A DNA stretch of 64,000 nucleotides from Acanthosoma haemorrhoidale (lineage: Eukaryota; Arthropoda; Insecta; Hemiptera; Acanthosomatidae): the NCBI GenBank assembly GCA_930367205.1, contig OV884009.1:97609189-97673188 (forward strand). The letters are read 5' to 3'. Position numbers and translations under genes: made by a program. Below, in pieces: positions 33,373-46,010 of the stretch. Under the pieces are notes generated by a model that searched no databases, was not told the origin of the DNA, and was given only the letters and a program-made list of their open reading frames with translations. The stretch's first letter is position 1, and each line of letters starts with the position of its first letter.

Positions 33373-35806
33373 GTTTAGCTTAGGTAGTTTAGGTTAATGC
33401 TAAATTGCTCATAAATAATTCATTGCCTGATTTTATGCTAGTTTGGTGTCAACTTAATATTATGTGTTTCTCTTTACTACTATGATACGGAATGTTCTTT
33501 TAATTCCTCATCAAATATCATATCATGGACTGAATTAATTCTGTGTGCTGCTAAGGCCCAAGCCCCGCGTATAATGAGGCTGGAAGCTATTTCAAAAACG
33601 TTATTCGAGTAGTAGCGTAGGGATCCTAATGGACTTTATGCTCACACCCAGCGAGCAGTAAATACAGTTTTACTTAAATTCATATTTATAAATAGCTCAT
33701 ATTCCGCCTGTCTATTGTTGGTATGTATTTTTTTGTCTGCTCCCTGACATCTACCGTAAAAGTAATTTAATAAATTTTACAATAAAGGCAAGTATTAGAA
33801 AAAATATCTTGAAAAATGTCGGGGCTATACCGATTACTGATGCTTCTTATTGACTTTTAATACTGAGCATATTAATAAATGCATAGCTCAGAAGCTATTA
33901 AAAAGTTAAAGTTGATAATTTTGACCCCATACTTAAAAATTCATTTGATACAGTAAAAAGGAAATCAAAGATATTGCGCAAAAACAAGTATTTGAAGCTA
34001 TGGAATAATATAAATTGTGTTGAACGTTGTGGTTGGCTTTAGGTTGAGATTATGGACTGTTGGCTATTACAACAGAATTGTGCTGGCAGGCACATCGGAC
34101 CGGGAGCTTCCACGGCCGAGAGCTGGCTGAGAATCGATTAGCCATCACAGCTCTGTTTAGGGGTGCATACCCCCCCCCCCCCGCCTACACCCCTCTTCCT
34201 AAAATTAAATTTGTTTTCGGTAGGCACAATATGGCCACATTTTAAAATATAACTTGTTTATCGATGCAATTTTTTCCTTTATGTAATATTTTATTTTTAA
34301 CTATACTGTGTGTATTTCTAAATACTCAATATTCAAGGCGACATACTCAATACACGATGGGGGTGAGCTGGAGGGGAGGTTTATATGTATTTTTTTATAC
34401 GTTTTTTCTTAACAAAAAAAAGGTTCAGGCTAAGGGTGAAGAGGGTGGGGGTGTCTCCACTGAGTACTGGAGTTCCTGGGTTCTATCGGGCGTGGTGGAT
34501 TTCAAACTAAGCTGAACAACAAAGAGCTGTGGACCCCAATTGCCCAGATAGTGCGCGAATAGCCAGGAAACACGTGTGGCATTTCTCCACTCTGCCCTTA
34601 CAGACAAGAGCTGCTGAAAAAACACACTACTGCACACATTAAGAGAATGTCGTGCACCTATTCATCTCCAGGAAGGCGATGCAGGATGAGCAGCCAGGAT
34701 AACGGGAATGCTGATCAAGAAGGAACCGTTGCACCCCGACGGAATGGAGTCTCTTATATAGAAATAAGTGATATATAGTAAGTTATGAATAAAACAGAAA
34801 TGAATATAATAAAACCGGCTTAAAAGACCAAAAGGTACACTAACCAGCGCAGTAAACTAAACTGGAATACGCTCACCACGGGTGACGAAATACCCCATGA
34901 TCCAGTACGAGGCCCATGAGGGAACCCTGTCTGGGACCCGGATCCCGTGGTAGGGGGGAGGGGAAAAATAGGTCCTCAACTATCTCCCATTTTAGTAAAA
35001 AGAAAAAGTACTTTATATAGAAACAGTTGCATAAAAACGTTTTTATAGCCAATTTTGTGTACAATTTGCTAAAATCACTAGTTTGAAAGATATTTGAAAA
35101 CCCCCATGAAAATGGTCTTTAACCCCCCCCCCCCCACCCGCTCACACCCATAGCTTTTGGTTTGTTGTACAGGATACTACCCCTGTAACTGTGCCAAAAA
35201 TAAGAACCACATACATCACTTCCTTCGTTTCCTAGACTACTAGGCTTTGTATCTATGTAGCGCCTATATCTGTGATATTTCACCTTACTTTATCATGTGT
35301 TCTTGACTAATTCACCTGCCCACTCGTCCATCAACACTTGACCATAATACCATTCAATAATACAACTAGTTTTACAAATCTGCTACAAACAATGATAGCA
35401 AAATTAGCTGATCAGCGGCCGGCCTATTTTTGCAATTATTACAGACTAAAATTTTTTAAGAACAAATATTAACAATATATTGGAACTATTAAAATCCAAA
35501 AAGAATGATATAATCTTATCAACGAGATACGCTAGCTGTGCAACGAGTATTATGAACAAAGGGAATCCATTCTGGGACGATAGTGAATTAATTGCAGCCT
35601 GGAGTTCCTGAGTCTTCCCTCACCTGTTGTTTGTAGAGTTTCTCCGAAACTTTTTTTTTTTTTTTAAAAGGGATTGCGCCTTTTAACTTGGAACAGTATT
35701 AATGGCATACAATAAAAGAAAATAGGCAATGATGTCAAATAATTTTAATTGACAACACAACATCAAAATTGCTACGCCGTCTGGAAGACAAAATATGTCT
35801 GTAACT
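33373..35806. other. otp intron 1, unannotated
   Basis: Contains two long C runs (about 34169-34182 and 35125-35137) and moderately GC-rich patches at 34030-34200 and 34430-34760. No coding motif or known repeat was recognised. Confidence 0.5.
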
Positions 35807-35818
35807 GAGTTGACCCTA

Positions 35819-35976
35819 TTATTATTATTATTATTATTATTTGTTCCGGCATTTGTGCACCGCGGCCTCACTGAGACCTATTGTGCGCCGTCCATGTCCC
35901 TGTCCTATATATGTGACAGGCCCACGGCCTTTGCAAATGCAGACCATGGCCTAGACCAATCGACCAACCGGGAGCC
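35819..35976 (-). mobile_element. Short SINE-like insertion with 12-bp TSD
   Basis: GAGTTGACCCTA occurs at 35807-35818 and again at 35977-35988. Between them are an ATT tract (an AAT tail when read on the minus strand) and about 130 nt of GC-rich sequence. Tail plus exact TSD is the signature of retroposition. The head begins GGCTCCCGGTTGGTCGATTG; I cannot assign it with confidence to a tRNA or other RNA. Confidence 0.75.
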
Positions 35977-35988
35977 GAGTTGACCCTA

Positions 35989-36994
35989 GATAAGTTGAAG
36001 TAATGATTAAAGGAATACTTTAGTTTTGTGGCCAACCTCATGAGAATCGGTTGCTACTAAAAAAAAATCATAAATTTGCTTTGTAATTTAAAGGAAACAG
36101 TAGAAAAAACAATAAATGGTGTGAGAAATCATTGATAAATTTATTATTAACAAACATCAAGATACCCTTACTCAGTTTTAAATTTACTCAGTAGTTACTG
36201 CTGCGAAAAAATTCGCTAACCCGATTTTAATGTCTTTATATAGTCTACTCAAATCCCAAGTCATATAAAATATTAATATTGAAAATTAACTATTTTTCAC
36301 TGGGTAGATTTTTTTTTTAGTTACTTTGGGACGTTATTAAAAGCTTTTATACAAGATAGGTTCAAATGAAATTGGAGTTTTAAACACGATTTTTTACTTT
36401 ATTATAAGAATAGTTTAAGAATTAAATGCTTAATATAGTTAATGGAAACGCACATTTATATGTCGCACATTAGGCGGAAATCCAAATCTCGGTGGAGAAA
36501 ACTCGTTATTTTATGTGAGGATTGAATAGAAATGAAAATTACCTGCTTTAAACCTGCACGAATAAACTGCAAGAATTTATTTTTTTATTGCCAACTAGGG
36601 TCTTGCAAGTGAAATAACTGGCGTGAGCTTAGATTGGGTTCATCGCCTCTCACTAATAATACTTACTATACCATCTGTTTATCCGATTGAGGAAGAGAAG
36701 TTTGATGAGTACTCGTTCGTTATTGCAAAGTTGTACATTGCTTGTACACAATAATGTGGTGTTTGTAGTGACCGCTAACTACATAAGATAAATTACCCTC
36801 TACTCTATTGTATATATTGTAAATTAGTTATAATATGTTGTAAATTAAATTAAACAAATTTAAATAATATTACCAAACCACAAAGTCTTATGAGTGTAAA
36901 TATTGTAAACAATAAATGACGTAGCTGTGGACGAGTTTACAGGCAGCCCAATGGACCCTAGCCAGTTCTTCCGAGTTTGTAGGTATCTCCTGCA
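35989..36994. other. otp intron 1, unannotated
   Basis: AT-rich, no gene or repeat recognised. Confidence 0.5.
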
Positions 36995-37100
36995 ACGCAA
37001 TTGGCCAAAATAAAACCCCTGCTCATTGGCTGCTTTGGGCTATATATACCCCTTAGTTTTAGCCGACAACTCATTGAGCAGACAGGTTTTCAGGTTCATC
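36995..37100 (+). promoter_or_regulatory. Core-promoter-like module (CCAAT, TATA, initiator)
   Basis: Two inverted CCAAT boxes (ATTGG near 37001 and 37025) precede a TATATATA box at 37041. A TCATTG initiator-like word at 37071 is about 31 nt downstream, the normal TATA-to-start spacing. It directly precedes the family 2 RT fragment, so it may be a promoter carried by a retroelement or a solo LTR. It could also be chance. Confidence 0.35.
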
Positions 37101-37108
37101 TGAGTAAA

Positions 37109-37945
37109 GAACATCCACTTGTGAAAGTACAAACGGAAGCCACCTTCGGTATCAACAAGAATACAGCAACTGCTATGATCTCGTTGGACTGCACGCAGGC
37201 TTTCGACTCAGTGTCCCACGGGATGCTGTGCCGACAGTTTTGCGACTGTGAATGCCCAGATCAGTTATATACTACCTTGGTTTCCTTCCTGAAGGACAGA
37301 ACGGTGAGGATACGGGTGGGTGGATGACTCTCGAACCCATTCCCTCTGACTTGTTTAGTTCCTCAAGGAGAGGTTTTGTCTCCGGTGATTTTTGGCATGT
37401 ACACATAGAGACAATCTACAAGCAAGGTGCATTAATCGCTTTCGCCAACGACATTGTGGCTTACAGCAGCAGCATGAGTGCACAAAGAGCTCTTACACAG
37501 GCCGAGTCAGTTTGTAACGTAAGACTGGGTAGGTTAAATATCAGTGTGAACGCTGGAAAGACCGACTGCGTAATCTTCTTCCTCCAAAAGGGAAAAAAAG
37601 CCTTGCCAAAATCCTAAGCAATAGGTGGGCAAGAGAACTCACCGGCTTTCTCAATGTACTATCTAGGTATAAAAATAAATAGGAATTTCCATTTCTCTAC
37701 TCGCTTTAGTAACAAAATAGAAAAAGTACGTCACAGGCCATACCGTCTTTACCACTTGCTAACATCACCCAACTTGTCACTTCGTCTGAAACTGAAGATA
37801 TATAATGGTGTCCTCCGGCCAACTCTGCTGTACGGTGCCCCGCTATTTACCCACTTGACTGACAATACAGCCAAATGTATCCAACATTTCCAGAATGGGA
37901 TCATGCAAAAGTGGTCCGACATACCTCTCTTAAGATGTTAAAGAA
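37109..37945 (+). pseudogene. Degraded LINE reverse transcriptase (family 2), copy 2
   Basis: The pieces are TATAMISLDCTQAFDSVSHG (RT palm), LYTTLVSFLKDRTVRIRVGG, LVPQGEVLSPV in another frame, FANDIVAYSSSMSAQRALTQ (active site YADD-type motif changed to FAND), RLNISVNAGKTDCV, YYLGIKINRNFHF, RLYHLLTSPNL and RPTLLYGAPLF. This covers the palm to the thumb. The same order occurs on the minus strand at 16675-17650. Changed catalytic Asp, frameshifts and stops show it is inactive. The 3' end is unclear; an AATAAAG near 38289 may belong to it. Confidence 0.85.
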
Positions 37946-38319
37946 CGCTGACCTGCACCCTTAGCTTTATGTGCCGTCGGTGGGTGCCGGAGACACATCA
38001 ACTTCTTTGACTTGTTGCAGCACCTCACAAACCTAGTGTTTAACACTATGACCCCACATCGATGACAACAGACTTTGGAAGGAAAATTTTGTAAAGGTTT
38101 AGTTTAATTTTTATTGTAAGGTGTCAGTTAGTTTTAAGTCTATGATAAATAAGGTGAGCCCCATAACTTTTTAAGATGTTCAATAAATTAATGTATCATG
38201 TACACCATTACACTTTTGTACAAGCGCAGACCGCAATGTAAAATTATTAAAAATTGTATAAAATGTAGCCAAGCTACAGGAAATATAATAAAGAAATTGT
38301 AAATAGAGTCATTGTAGAA

Positions 38320-40709
38320 TCTGTACTAAAGAAGAGAATAGGAAATAAAAAATCCTACAATTCATTCAAGATATTGCCTTCTCATTTATGAAAACCTTCA
38401 CTTCTATCCTAACCTTGCTTTATTTTAATTCGGCGTTGTCAGACCCCGCACCTTTCTAGTGGGATTCTCTACCTTTGTCTCGCTAAAGCTAGCACATCCT
38501 TGAAAGGGATGTCTTCCATGTAGACGACGGTCTCTGGGGCCCTACAAACATACCTAGTAACGTCTCCCCAGCGATCCAGTCTGCCTTTCCGGTTCACACT
38601 CTCCTTTGGGTTCCGGACGGTTTTCGCTTACCCTTCGATACCGAGCACGAATTCGTGGTCATTCCAAGACCACGTAAACTACCTATAATACCTAGCCTGT
38701 ACCTATTCTCCTGCACATAGCGCACTGTCGGGGCACATGCCTATCAGATATGGAGTCAGATAGCACAGTGGTAAGACCCGTCATTAAGCACCCATCCAGG
38801 TCATGGACTATTCAACTCTCTCTCCGTCACCAGGCAACTAGGCCCCAGCCCCCTCGTGACGACCCGACAGTATTGTATACCAGCCAGCATCTAAACTCTC
38901 AACTGAAGGTTCTGCAATTATAAAACACGTCTTATTACCATTAAGTCAACTATCAGAATAGGCTCGAAAAGCCAGTACTAAGGACTGTAAAGGTTTTGTG
39001 AAAATCTGAAGAGTTTTAACATGATCGACTTACTCCACATGTTGTTAATATCTTCTAAGCCCGTCGTCGTTGATCATCCACATCATCCGCAAAAACATAA
39101 TCGTCCTTTATCCTCTGGAGTTATATACCTCCTCAGCCAGTAAGTATCCAATTCGAATGGAAAAATTACTTAACATCTGAGTCCGAATAACATTATTCGG
39201 ATTGGACCATCAATTATAATTGAAACTCAAATGATGTTATGTAATGTTACATAAGCAAATAAAAGTGTTACTTTTTATCACAAGATAGTCTTTCAAGGTA
39301 GTAGGTTCCTTTCCTAAATAATTTTTTTTGGCTGTAGATTACGAATTTGAAGTGTAAACCCAATCACTTGCATATTAAATAAAATTGATTCTCTGTTCTA
39401 CACGCTACTATTTCTTGAACTTCAAAGTTGACTTCAAATCTGCATACAGCATACATCACCTAATTTTGGTAAGAATCGGACAGTTTTCAAACGACTTTTG
39501 TCAACCTAGAGTTGCAATTTCCTTTTTCCCATTTTTTCCTTTTATTTATAATTAAAAATATAAAAATGTACATTGAGCTAATGGCGACTCCTGCATGCAA
39601 TGGATTTGAAACTGTTTTTATGAAAAATGCAGTTTCTACAGTTAAAATTCTATATAATGTTAAGGAAGTAAGTGATGGGGCTGTGTGTCTTCGATATGTC
39701 AAATGAAACCTGGATGTTACACTCTATGACTCTAGGAAAAAGGGGACTTTCTAAGTCCTAAGCAGGCAGAGATACACATAGCTAAAAATATAAGGGTTTC
39801 CGGTTCAAAACTAACCAACGAAACCACAAAAACGTTGGGTCTTCTAACATATTAGTACTCTACCGGTTCATACGCACAGATTTTTCCTTTCTCTAATCCA
39901 TATTAAAGAACTAGAACTTCCATTCTATCGATTAAAAAAGAAGACACAATTGCCAGTCTTGAGCCATTAAAGGTGTTCCTGCTCGATTCTACTATCGCTA
40001 ATGCAGGTCCATTTATTCCATATCCTACCCCATTTATCTATATCCTAATAAATAGTGGCATAAACAGGCCAATAATAATTTCAACTTAGTTCCGGAACAA
40101 TGCATAAAAATCATAAATAAAATAGAAGCAAAACAATTAAAGTGCTTACAATAATTCAAGTATATATGCAACCTCTTCACTGCCAAGATTTCTATACCCA
40201 CACATAATAGAAATAAAAATATAAGATACTGATAATATATATTTACAACCAATGGAAATTTAACCTAATATGTTTATTACCTGAACAGATAAACTGACTA
40301 CTGGTTAAAAAAATAACACTACACGCCCATTCCTTTACGCAAATCAGCTGCAGAGGATCTATTTACATCTATAATATATATATACAGCGTGAACTTAACT
40401 TGCAAACTCTATGATTAATATTTACAAATACTCTTCGACAACAAAACGATAATTCATAACAGACCCTTTCTCACTCACCCCCAAAATCTGCCACATGTGG
40501 CAGTCGTTTCATGAGCCGTTCAAGTTAGATATCCTTAAGTTTCCCTTAATTTACAAAGCTTTACGTGAAGAAGGGCTGCATATATATGCATGGCCTTTGT
40601 TTTCAGCTAATTTTACCTTCCATCTACAACGTTTGGTAACCTATCTTGGGAATGTGGTTTTTTTTTTTCGCCTAGCATAAGATATAAAGGACTATGTTTC
40701 TGTCGCCAG
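38320..40709. other. otp intron 1, distal part before exon 2
   Basis: At 38469-38627 a minus-strand frame of 52 codons plus stop has ordinary composition (RLDRWGDVTRYVCRAPETV, MEDIPFKDVLALARQR); it is unrecognised and possibly a retroelement scrap. At 38761-38771 there is a tRNA A-box-like TAGCACAGTGG without a B box. A perfect palindrome TGCATATATATGCA is at 40577-40590. Nothing else is supported. Confidence 0.4.
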
Positions 40710-41023
40710 GGACTAAAGAGTGCATCGGAGGCGGGGGTGGGCAAGACGACGGGAAGCGGCTGCTGAAGCCGGGCGAGGGAGCTCACCATCACCACGTGCC
40801 GCAGGCGGCTTTCCAGGCGGCAGTCGCTGCAGGCCTGTCCTTGCAACCGTCCGGACACCACGAGGATGCCTCCAAGCCGAGCAAGCAGAAGCGGCATAGG
40901 ACCAGGTTCACCCCGGCACAGCTTAATGAGCTCGAGCGCTGTTTCTCCAAGACACACTACCCGGACATCTTCATGCGGGAGGAGATCGCCATGAGGATCG
41001 GACTCACGGAGTCTCGGGTACAG
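40710..41023 (+). CDS. otp: Orthopedia homeobox exon 2 (spacer plus homeodomain residues 1-46)
   Basis: Otp is a paired-like homeodomain transcription factor needed for neuroendocrine and brain neuron specification; it acts in the nucleus on TAATTA-type sites. Seen: the exon follows a CCAG acceptor and ends ...ESRVQ before donor GTCAGT (phase 0). Its N-terminal part has a Gly run, HHHH and an Ala/Gln-rich spacer. Next comes [18 protein letters not shown] and later [18 protein letters not shown], which is diagnostic of Otp rather than Pitx, Goosecoid or Otx. The break falls between homeodomain residues 46 and 47, the common intron site of paired-class genes, so W48, Q50 and N51 are on a later exon that I cannot find here. 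A stop at 40685-40687 rules out using the AG at 40674-40675 in this frame. The exon is much more GC-rich than its surroundings. Confidence 0.95.
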
Positions 41024-44000
41024 GTCAGTCCAAACCTCTTTACTTCATTATACATAGTAAGGCAGAAATCTCTTTCCCATTTGCCATTGGCATCACTTAT
41101 TCTTCATATCATATGATTCTTATCCTTGTTCCAACTAGAGTTTGCAATTTCAATATTGGCGTGAAGTGGCCACATGCTGGCTGTGGAGCAGTCCAATTGA
41201 AGTAATTTGCAACAATCAGCACTGTATCGTTTCGGCTAAGAAAACAAATAATACGAATAGACGTGTCTCCCAGTAACGAAGGCTGGACCATTTCAGCTGA
41301 AGTGTTGCTAGTAACCGGAACAAGAACTGTTCTTCTGTCACCAAACCAATCACATTGGCAAGTCGGTCAGTTATTTCTGCCACTCCCTAGAAATATATGC
41401 ATGACTGATTTATAATATATATAGATCCACATATAATGTGCAAATGGTAGTTCATTATTGTTATATGTTTCTCTAGGGGCGAAAACTAAATACAGTCAAG
41501 GACTATCCATTTGATTAAAAATTCTTCACAACTTTTTTGGTCTTGTCTTCCTACTTGAGGAACTAGAGTTAATGATATGTTATAAAAATTGAGTTTCTAT
41601 CCTTGCAGTAATCAAACAAGGGATGCTCTGGTATGACTCTATATATAATCATCAACTAGATAAAAAGAACAAAATTTTAGAATCGAACGTTAACAAAAGC
41701 ATGTAAAAGCTATAATAATTAAATAAAAAAAAAAAAAAAAAAAAGCAACCTGTGTATAAAATGAGCAAATATTGGACATATGGGAGTTTTGTTTTATTGA
41801 AATCATGTTTAATTTACAGGGTGTGTCATAATTCCTCTGCACACCGAATTTCACTCTAGTTAGAAAATAATTATGCTTGTATGAGCAAAGGTATGAGACC
41901 ATTCACCTAAGGGAACTATCTACTTGCCCACCCACAATATTGATGTTTCCAATACTTAGATATATCGTGTCTCTTCACCTGGATTAAATCAATTTTGACT
42001 GATAATTTTTTATAACACTTTATACATTTTATTAAAATGTTGCTACAATGTGTTCCAGCAAATCGACTAAATTGTGTGGCCTCAATTTGTTACAACTTAT
42101 GAAAATTAAAGCGTTTCTATACTTCATATAATGGAACCCGTATTCATTACCTGTAAGGTACTAGACTTTTCAAATATTGGTAACTCTAAATGGCTGATCC
42201 TAATTTAATAACACAACTTAAAACTATATTTACTAGCATTTGTTACCAAAAATAACCAGCCTGTTAGAATGAATTATTTAAATGGCATGGAAAATCTACG
42301 GCATGATTACGACTAATCCAATATCAATGGGCTACGGTGTGAGATTAATCTAATGAAATCATCCAAGGTATTTTAACAATAAGTATTCATTTATTTGCTA
42401 TTCAGCTCAAACTGTTATGGAATTTCCAACTTGCTCACGTTTTGACGTTTTTTCTTAAATTCTTTTGACTTCAGGTAATTCAGCGTGACTCATGCACCCA
42501 TTGCAAAACGAGTTCCATATTTAGTGACTACTAGCTTTTTAGTTAGTCTATTTCTATATTCTGTCACCTGATTCCCTTCAACCTAACAAAATAAACAAAC
42601 TAAATATAATACTTTAACGTATTGTTAAATTGATATGTTTATTATCTTATATGAATTTAGTTTAGCAATAAACTGTAGAGAAATCATAACAATTAATAAA
42701 ATACACATATATCATTAAAGTGTTAAGGGTTGATGATATGTAAGGTGTTTGGGGCTGGGTATGGCCCTTCATACAAGTAGTAGCAGCACTCAAGAAAAGT
42801 TGGGCACATTCAGCCTACGAAAATTATCACAAGACTCTGATATTTAAGTTACGGCTGAAGTTTTTCTAAAAAAAAAAATGTGAACAACTTATAAATAATT
42901 ATTAAGAAGAAAGCATCTTATCAGTTAAGCTTAAAACTTTTTAAAATCTTTTACTGGAAGTAGGAAGTTTGGTGGAGTTGAGTACGCTGAGAATCACCTT
43001 ACTTCAATGAACTTTCTCACAACTGAAATGTTCCATCGCTGTGGAAATTTTAGCGGTAAAATGCTTCGTTCGTGTACGCGCCTGCGCTAAGGTGGCAATT
43101 GAATCAGGTTTTCATTAATTTCAAATTAATATGGTATTATTTGATGGGGTTGAAATTAGTTAAGGGTAAAAAATAAATTGCTAAATACTATGTCTAAAGG
43201 AAGAGGTTCAACTTTCACAAATGTTCGGAAAAATGGTTTCCCGTCTTTCTCTCGCACTGCGTGTCTTAATGATCAGCGATCGCCGTCGCAAATATGTGCA
43301 ATCAATCTGAGATCTCAAAGGTATATTCCACAACATCTTGGAATATGGTGATTAATTTTTGCTTGGAAAAGAGTAATGAGAAGTTGGTAAAACAGAAAGT
43401 TCGCTCAAAAAAATAAAATAAAGTTAAAGTCAGCATTTTGAGCGCTGGAAATCACACGTTAAATGTGCTTGGGGTCAATTTAAATAAGCTTTTTACTACC
43501 AATATTTTAGCAATTGACAATTTCGTTTGTTTTCTCCTAAATCCGTTTCTGTTGAGACCACTTTAGCAGGTTCTTACTGTCACTTGCTTACTTACTGCTA
43601 CAAAATTTAACAAAACTTTTATGTTTCATTTTCTTTTTTCATACTTTCCTTTAGTGTATTTTAGTGTACTTTACTTTAGAATAATTTTGGAACGAACGTA
43701 CTGATAGAATGTGAGGACAAAATGAACTCTCATTTGATTAAGTATCTGAAGGAAGCACATACAAAATTCAAGGACTTTTGATCATTTGTAGTTTAATACT
43801 TCAAAGGTTGAAAGGAAAAGTCAATTTTCCAGCTATTGTACTAAAAAAAAAGTTTCTAAACGTGCGTGAAAAGTGGAAAAATCTCCCCGTGTATTGTGTT
43901 GTGCGAAAATTGAAACGGTTAAACCTTGTTTGCTCTACAGTAAAATCATATATCTACAACAGACATTCTTCCACGAGTTCACAAAATAATAATTATTTAC

Positions 44001-44999
44001 AACTTAATCGATTGGCTAGGTATTGGGGCATTACGTAGATTAATATAGGATATAAAGATTATTTTATTAATTATTTAATATTATGAAAGATAGACTATCG
44101 ATGAAAATTGTAAGGAATAATTACATGTGAAACAGCAAAGGGACTTAATGAAAGATGGACATAATATATATCCAGATGCTTGCCTGGTACCATCCTTATT
44201 TTTTACCATTGTATACCTTTTATGTATTAATTTAATTGCTATTTTGTTATTTAATATTGCATTTTGATGATTTCTTATTTTTAATAGCGGTCCATCTATA
44301 AATTTATTTACTGGAATGCTCTTAAATACATAGATTTTTAAATTTCACACTTCATTTCCTTGTGTTGAGTAATATTGTTGTTTTGATTGTCAGAATTGAA
44401 GTTTGTTGTTTGTACTTAATTATTATTCATAGGGGACTTAGTGCCGCAATATTTTGTTCCTCCTTCCTACTAATGAATCTATCAAAGACAGATCCAGTCT
44501 GAAAATGGTATTGATTTAATCGCTCATGTGAAGTTAGTCAATGGGTTGAGGGTGTGATATCATCACTTATGTTTCCACACCTCAGCACATAAGGTCCCTC
44601 GGAAAATATCTCTTTCAGCCCGAGAGGTAACCGAATTGTAACAAAACGTATAGAAATCAACATATGTTTTAATATCCCTTGTATTCTAGTTTGGCTCATT
44701 TAAATGAAACTTGATTCTCATTAATAATTAAATTCATAAGCTATTTATATTTTAATATTCTTGAACGATCAATTAATACGAGACGAATATATCACGAACT
44801 GTGTGGTCTTCTCTCGACAAATTCAAACACACGCACGCTAGTAAATAAGATATTTACCGTATCATTAGTGCATTGTCCTTATCCTATTTTTATTATTTTG
44901 AGAGATATGAAAAAAAAAAAAAATCATTGGTGAAATTAAACTGCAAATGGAAATAAATCAATGAAGGTTAGAATTTGACTACCGGCTGGTTTTGTAAAG
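41024..44999. other. otp intron 2, proximal part
   Basis: AT-rich with a long A run near 41724-41743. No exon with the rest of the homeodomain (WFQNRRAKW) is present in any frame that I could see. The 86-codon frame at 43778-44038 is unrecognised. Confidence 0.6.
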
Positions 45000-45118
45000 T
45001 TTTGTAAATTGTATGAATGAGCTAGTGAATGATGAACTGTAAATATGGTATGAATGAGAGCATTTATCTTAATTACTTATTGCCTTATAAAAGGCAGATT
45101 GTAATTATAGCACAATAA
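45000..45118 (+). mobile_element. LINE 3' end fragment
   Basis: Contains GTATGAATGAGC, GTAAATATGGTATGAATGAG, the ACTTATTGCCTTATAAAAGG hallmark and CAATAAAGGA, so it is the last ~120 nt of the Jockey-type LINE. Confidence 0.85.
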
Positions 45119-45120
45119 AG

Positions 45121-45121
<1 letters not shown>

Positions 45122-45161
<40 letters not shown>
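45122..45161. repeat. (TA)n microsatellite
   Basis: About 20 TA units directly after the LINE tail. It may have grown from the tail. Confidence 0.95.
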
Positions 45162-45164
<3 letters not shown>

Positions 45165-46010
45165 AAGCAGCAGCGCCCCATTAGTGAGCAAGTGTTAAAC
45201 TATTTTGTTGTGATAATTGTGAAAATAATTTATAGTCTTAAAATTCATTTAGTAAGTTTTTATCCGAATGATTAATCCAATTATTTATTTTTTAATTTTG
45301 TCGTTTCATTGTTTATATTTCTTTATTATTTGTTGTTAAGTTTGTATTATAGTTTGTAGTAAATGTGTGTTTTTTGTAACAAAGTTTCAAATTGCATTAA
45401 TTTCCAAGCGTAGGGCGAGGCTTTCTTTCATGGAGGTACGGCACAATCGTGAAAAGGATATAATCTATTTGAAATTTTAAGGGTATTTCCAGCAACACCC
45501 CGGGTAGGTTGTGTGTTTCGGTAATGATATAGTCATGTGAAGTATGGGGAAATTCAACTCGCAATAAGTATCTGTTATCTAACCTGGTTTCCTCCATGAT
45601 TCAGGTTTATTCCTTAATGGACAATAACAATTAAATGTAATTAATAAAAAATCCTTGTCATAACAATGGCCATATATATATATATACGTGAGTATTTGCA
45701 GATATTTTTAGTGGTTAGTGGTTAGTGGTTTGTCGTATTCAGAAATGATAATCAGCACGACGAAAGAGAGGGGGACTACAATAGTGGTCGTAAGAATGAC
45801 TTGAATTGACACCTAGACGTATGCTGATTAGTTTCTAGTAAAAATACAATAATGAGATGTATAGAAATATGTTAAATTATAAAGTAAAAAAAGTATGTAT
45901 TGACGTACAATTAAAATCCATTCTTTATTATTCGTTATAAAAAACGATATTCATCTTGATCAAAACGACGAAGTATTTCACTTTGATGCTTTATTTCGTT
46001 TAGCTATATA
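45162..46010. other. otp intron 2, unannotated
   Basis: AT-rich. A small GTGGTTAGTGGTTAGTGGTT triplication at about 45711-45730 is the only repeat seen. Confidence 0.5.

Noticed and set aside
34169..34182. Long C runs here and at 20031 and 35125 as G-quadruplex signals
   Set aside because: They are simple homopolymers; a single run is not a quadruplex motif and length may be an assembly artefact.
38745..38830. tRNA-derived SINE from the A-box-like TAGCACAGTGG
   Set aside because: No B box or tail was found; one 11-nt box can be chance.
40676..41023. Use of the CGCCTAG acceptor right after the T run for otp exon 2
   Set aside because: It would bring an in-frame TAA at 40685 into the homeodomain frame; the CCAG acceptor at 40708-40709 avoids this and fits the phase.
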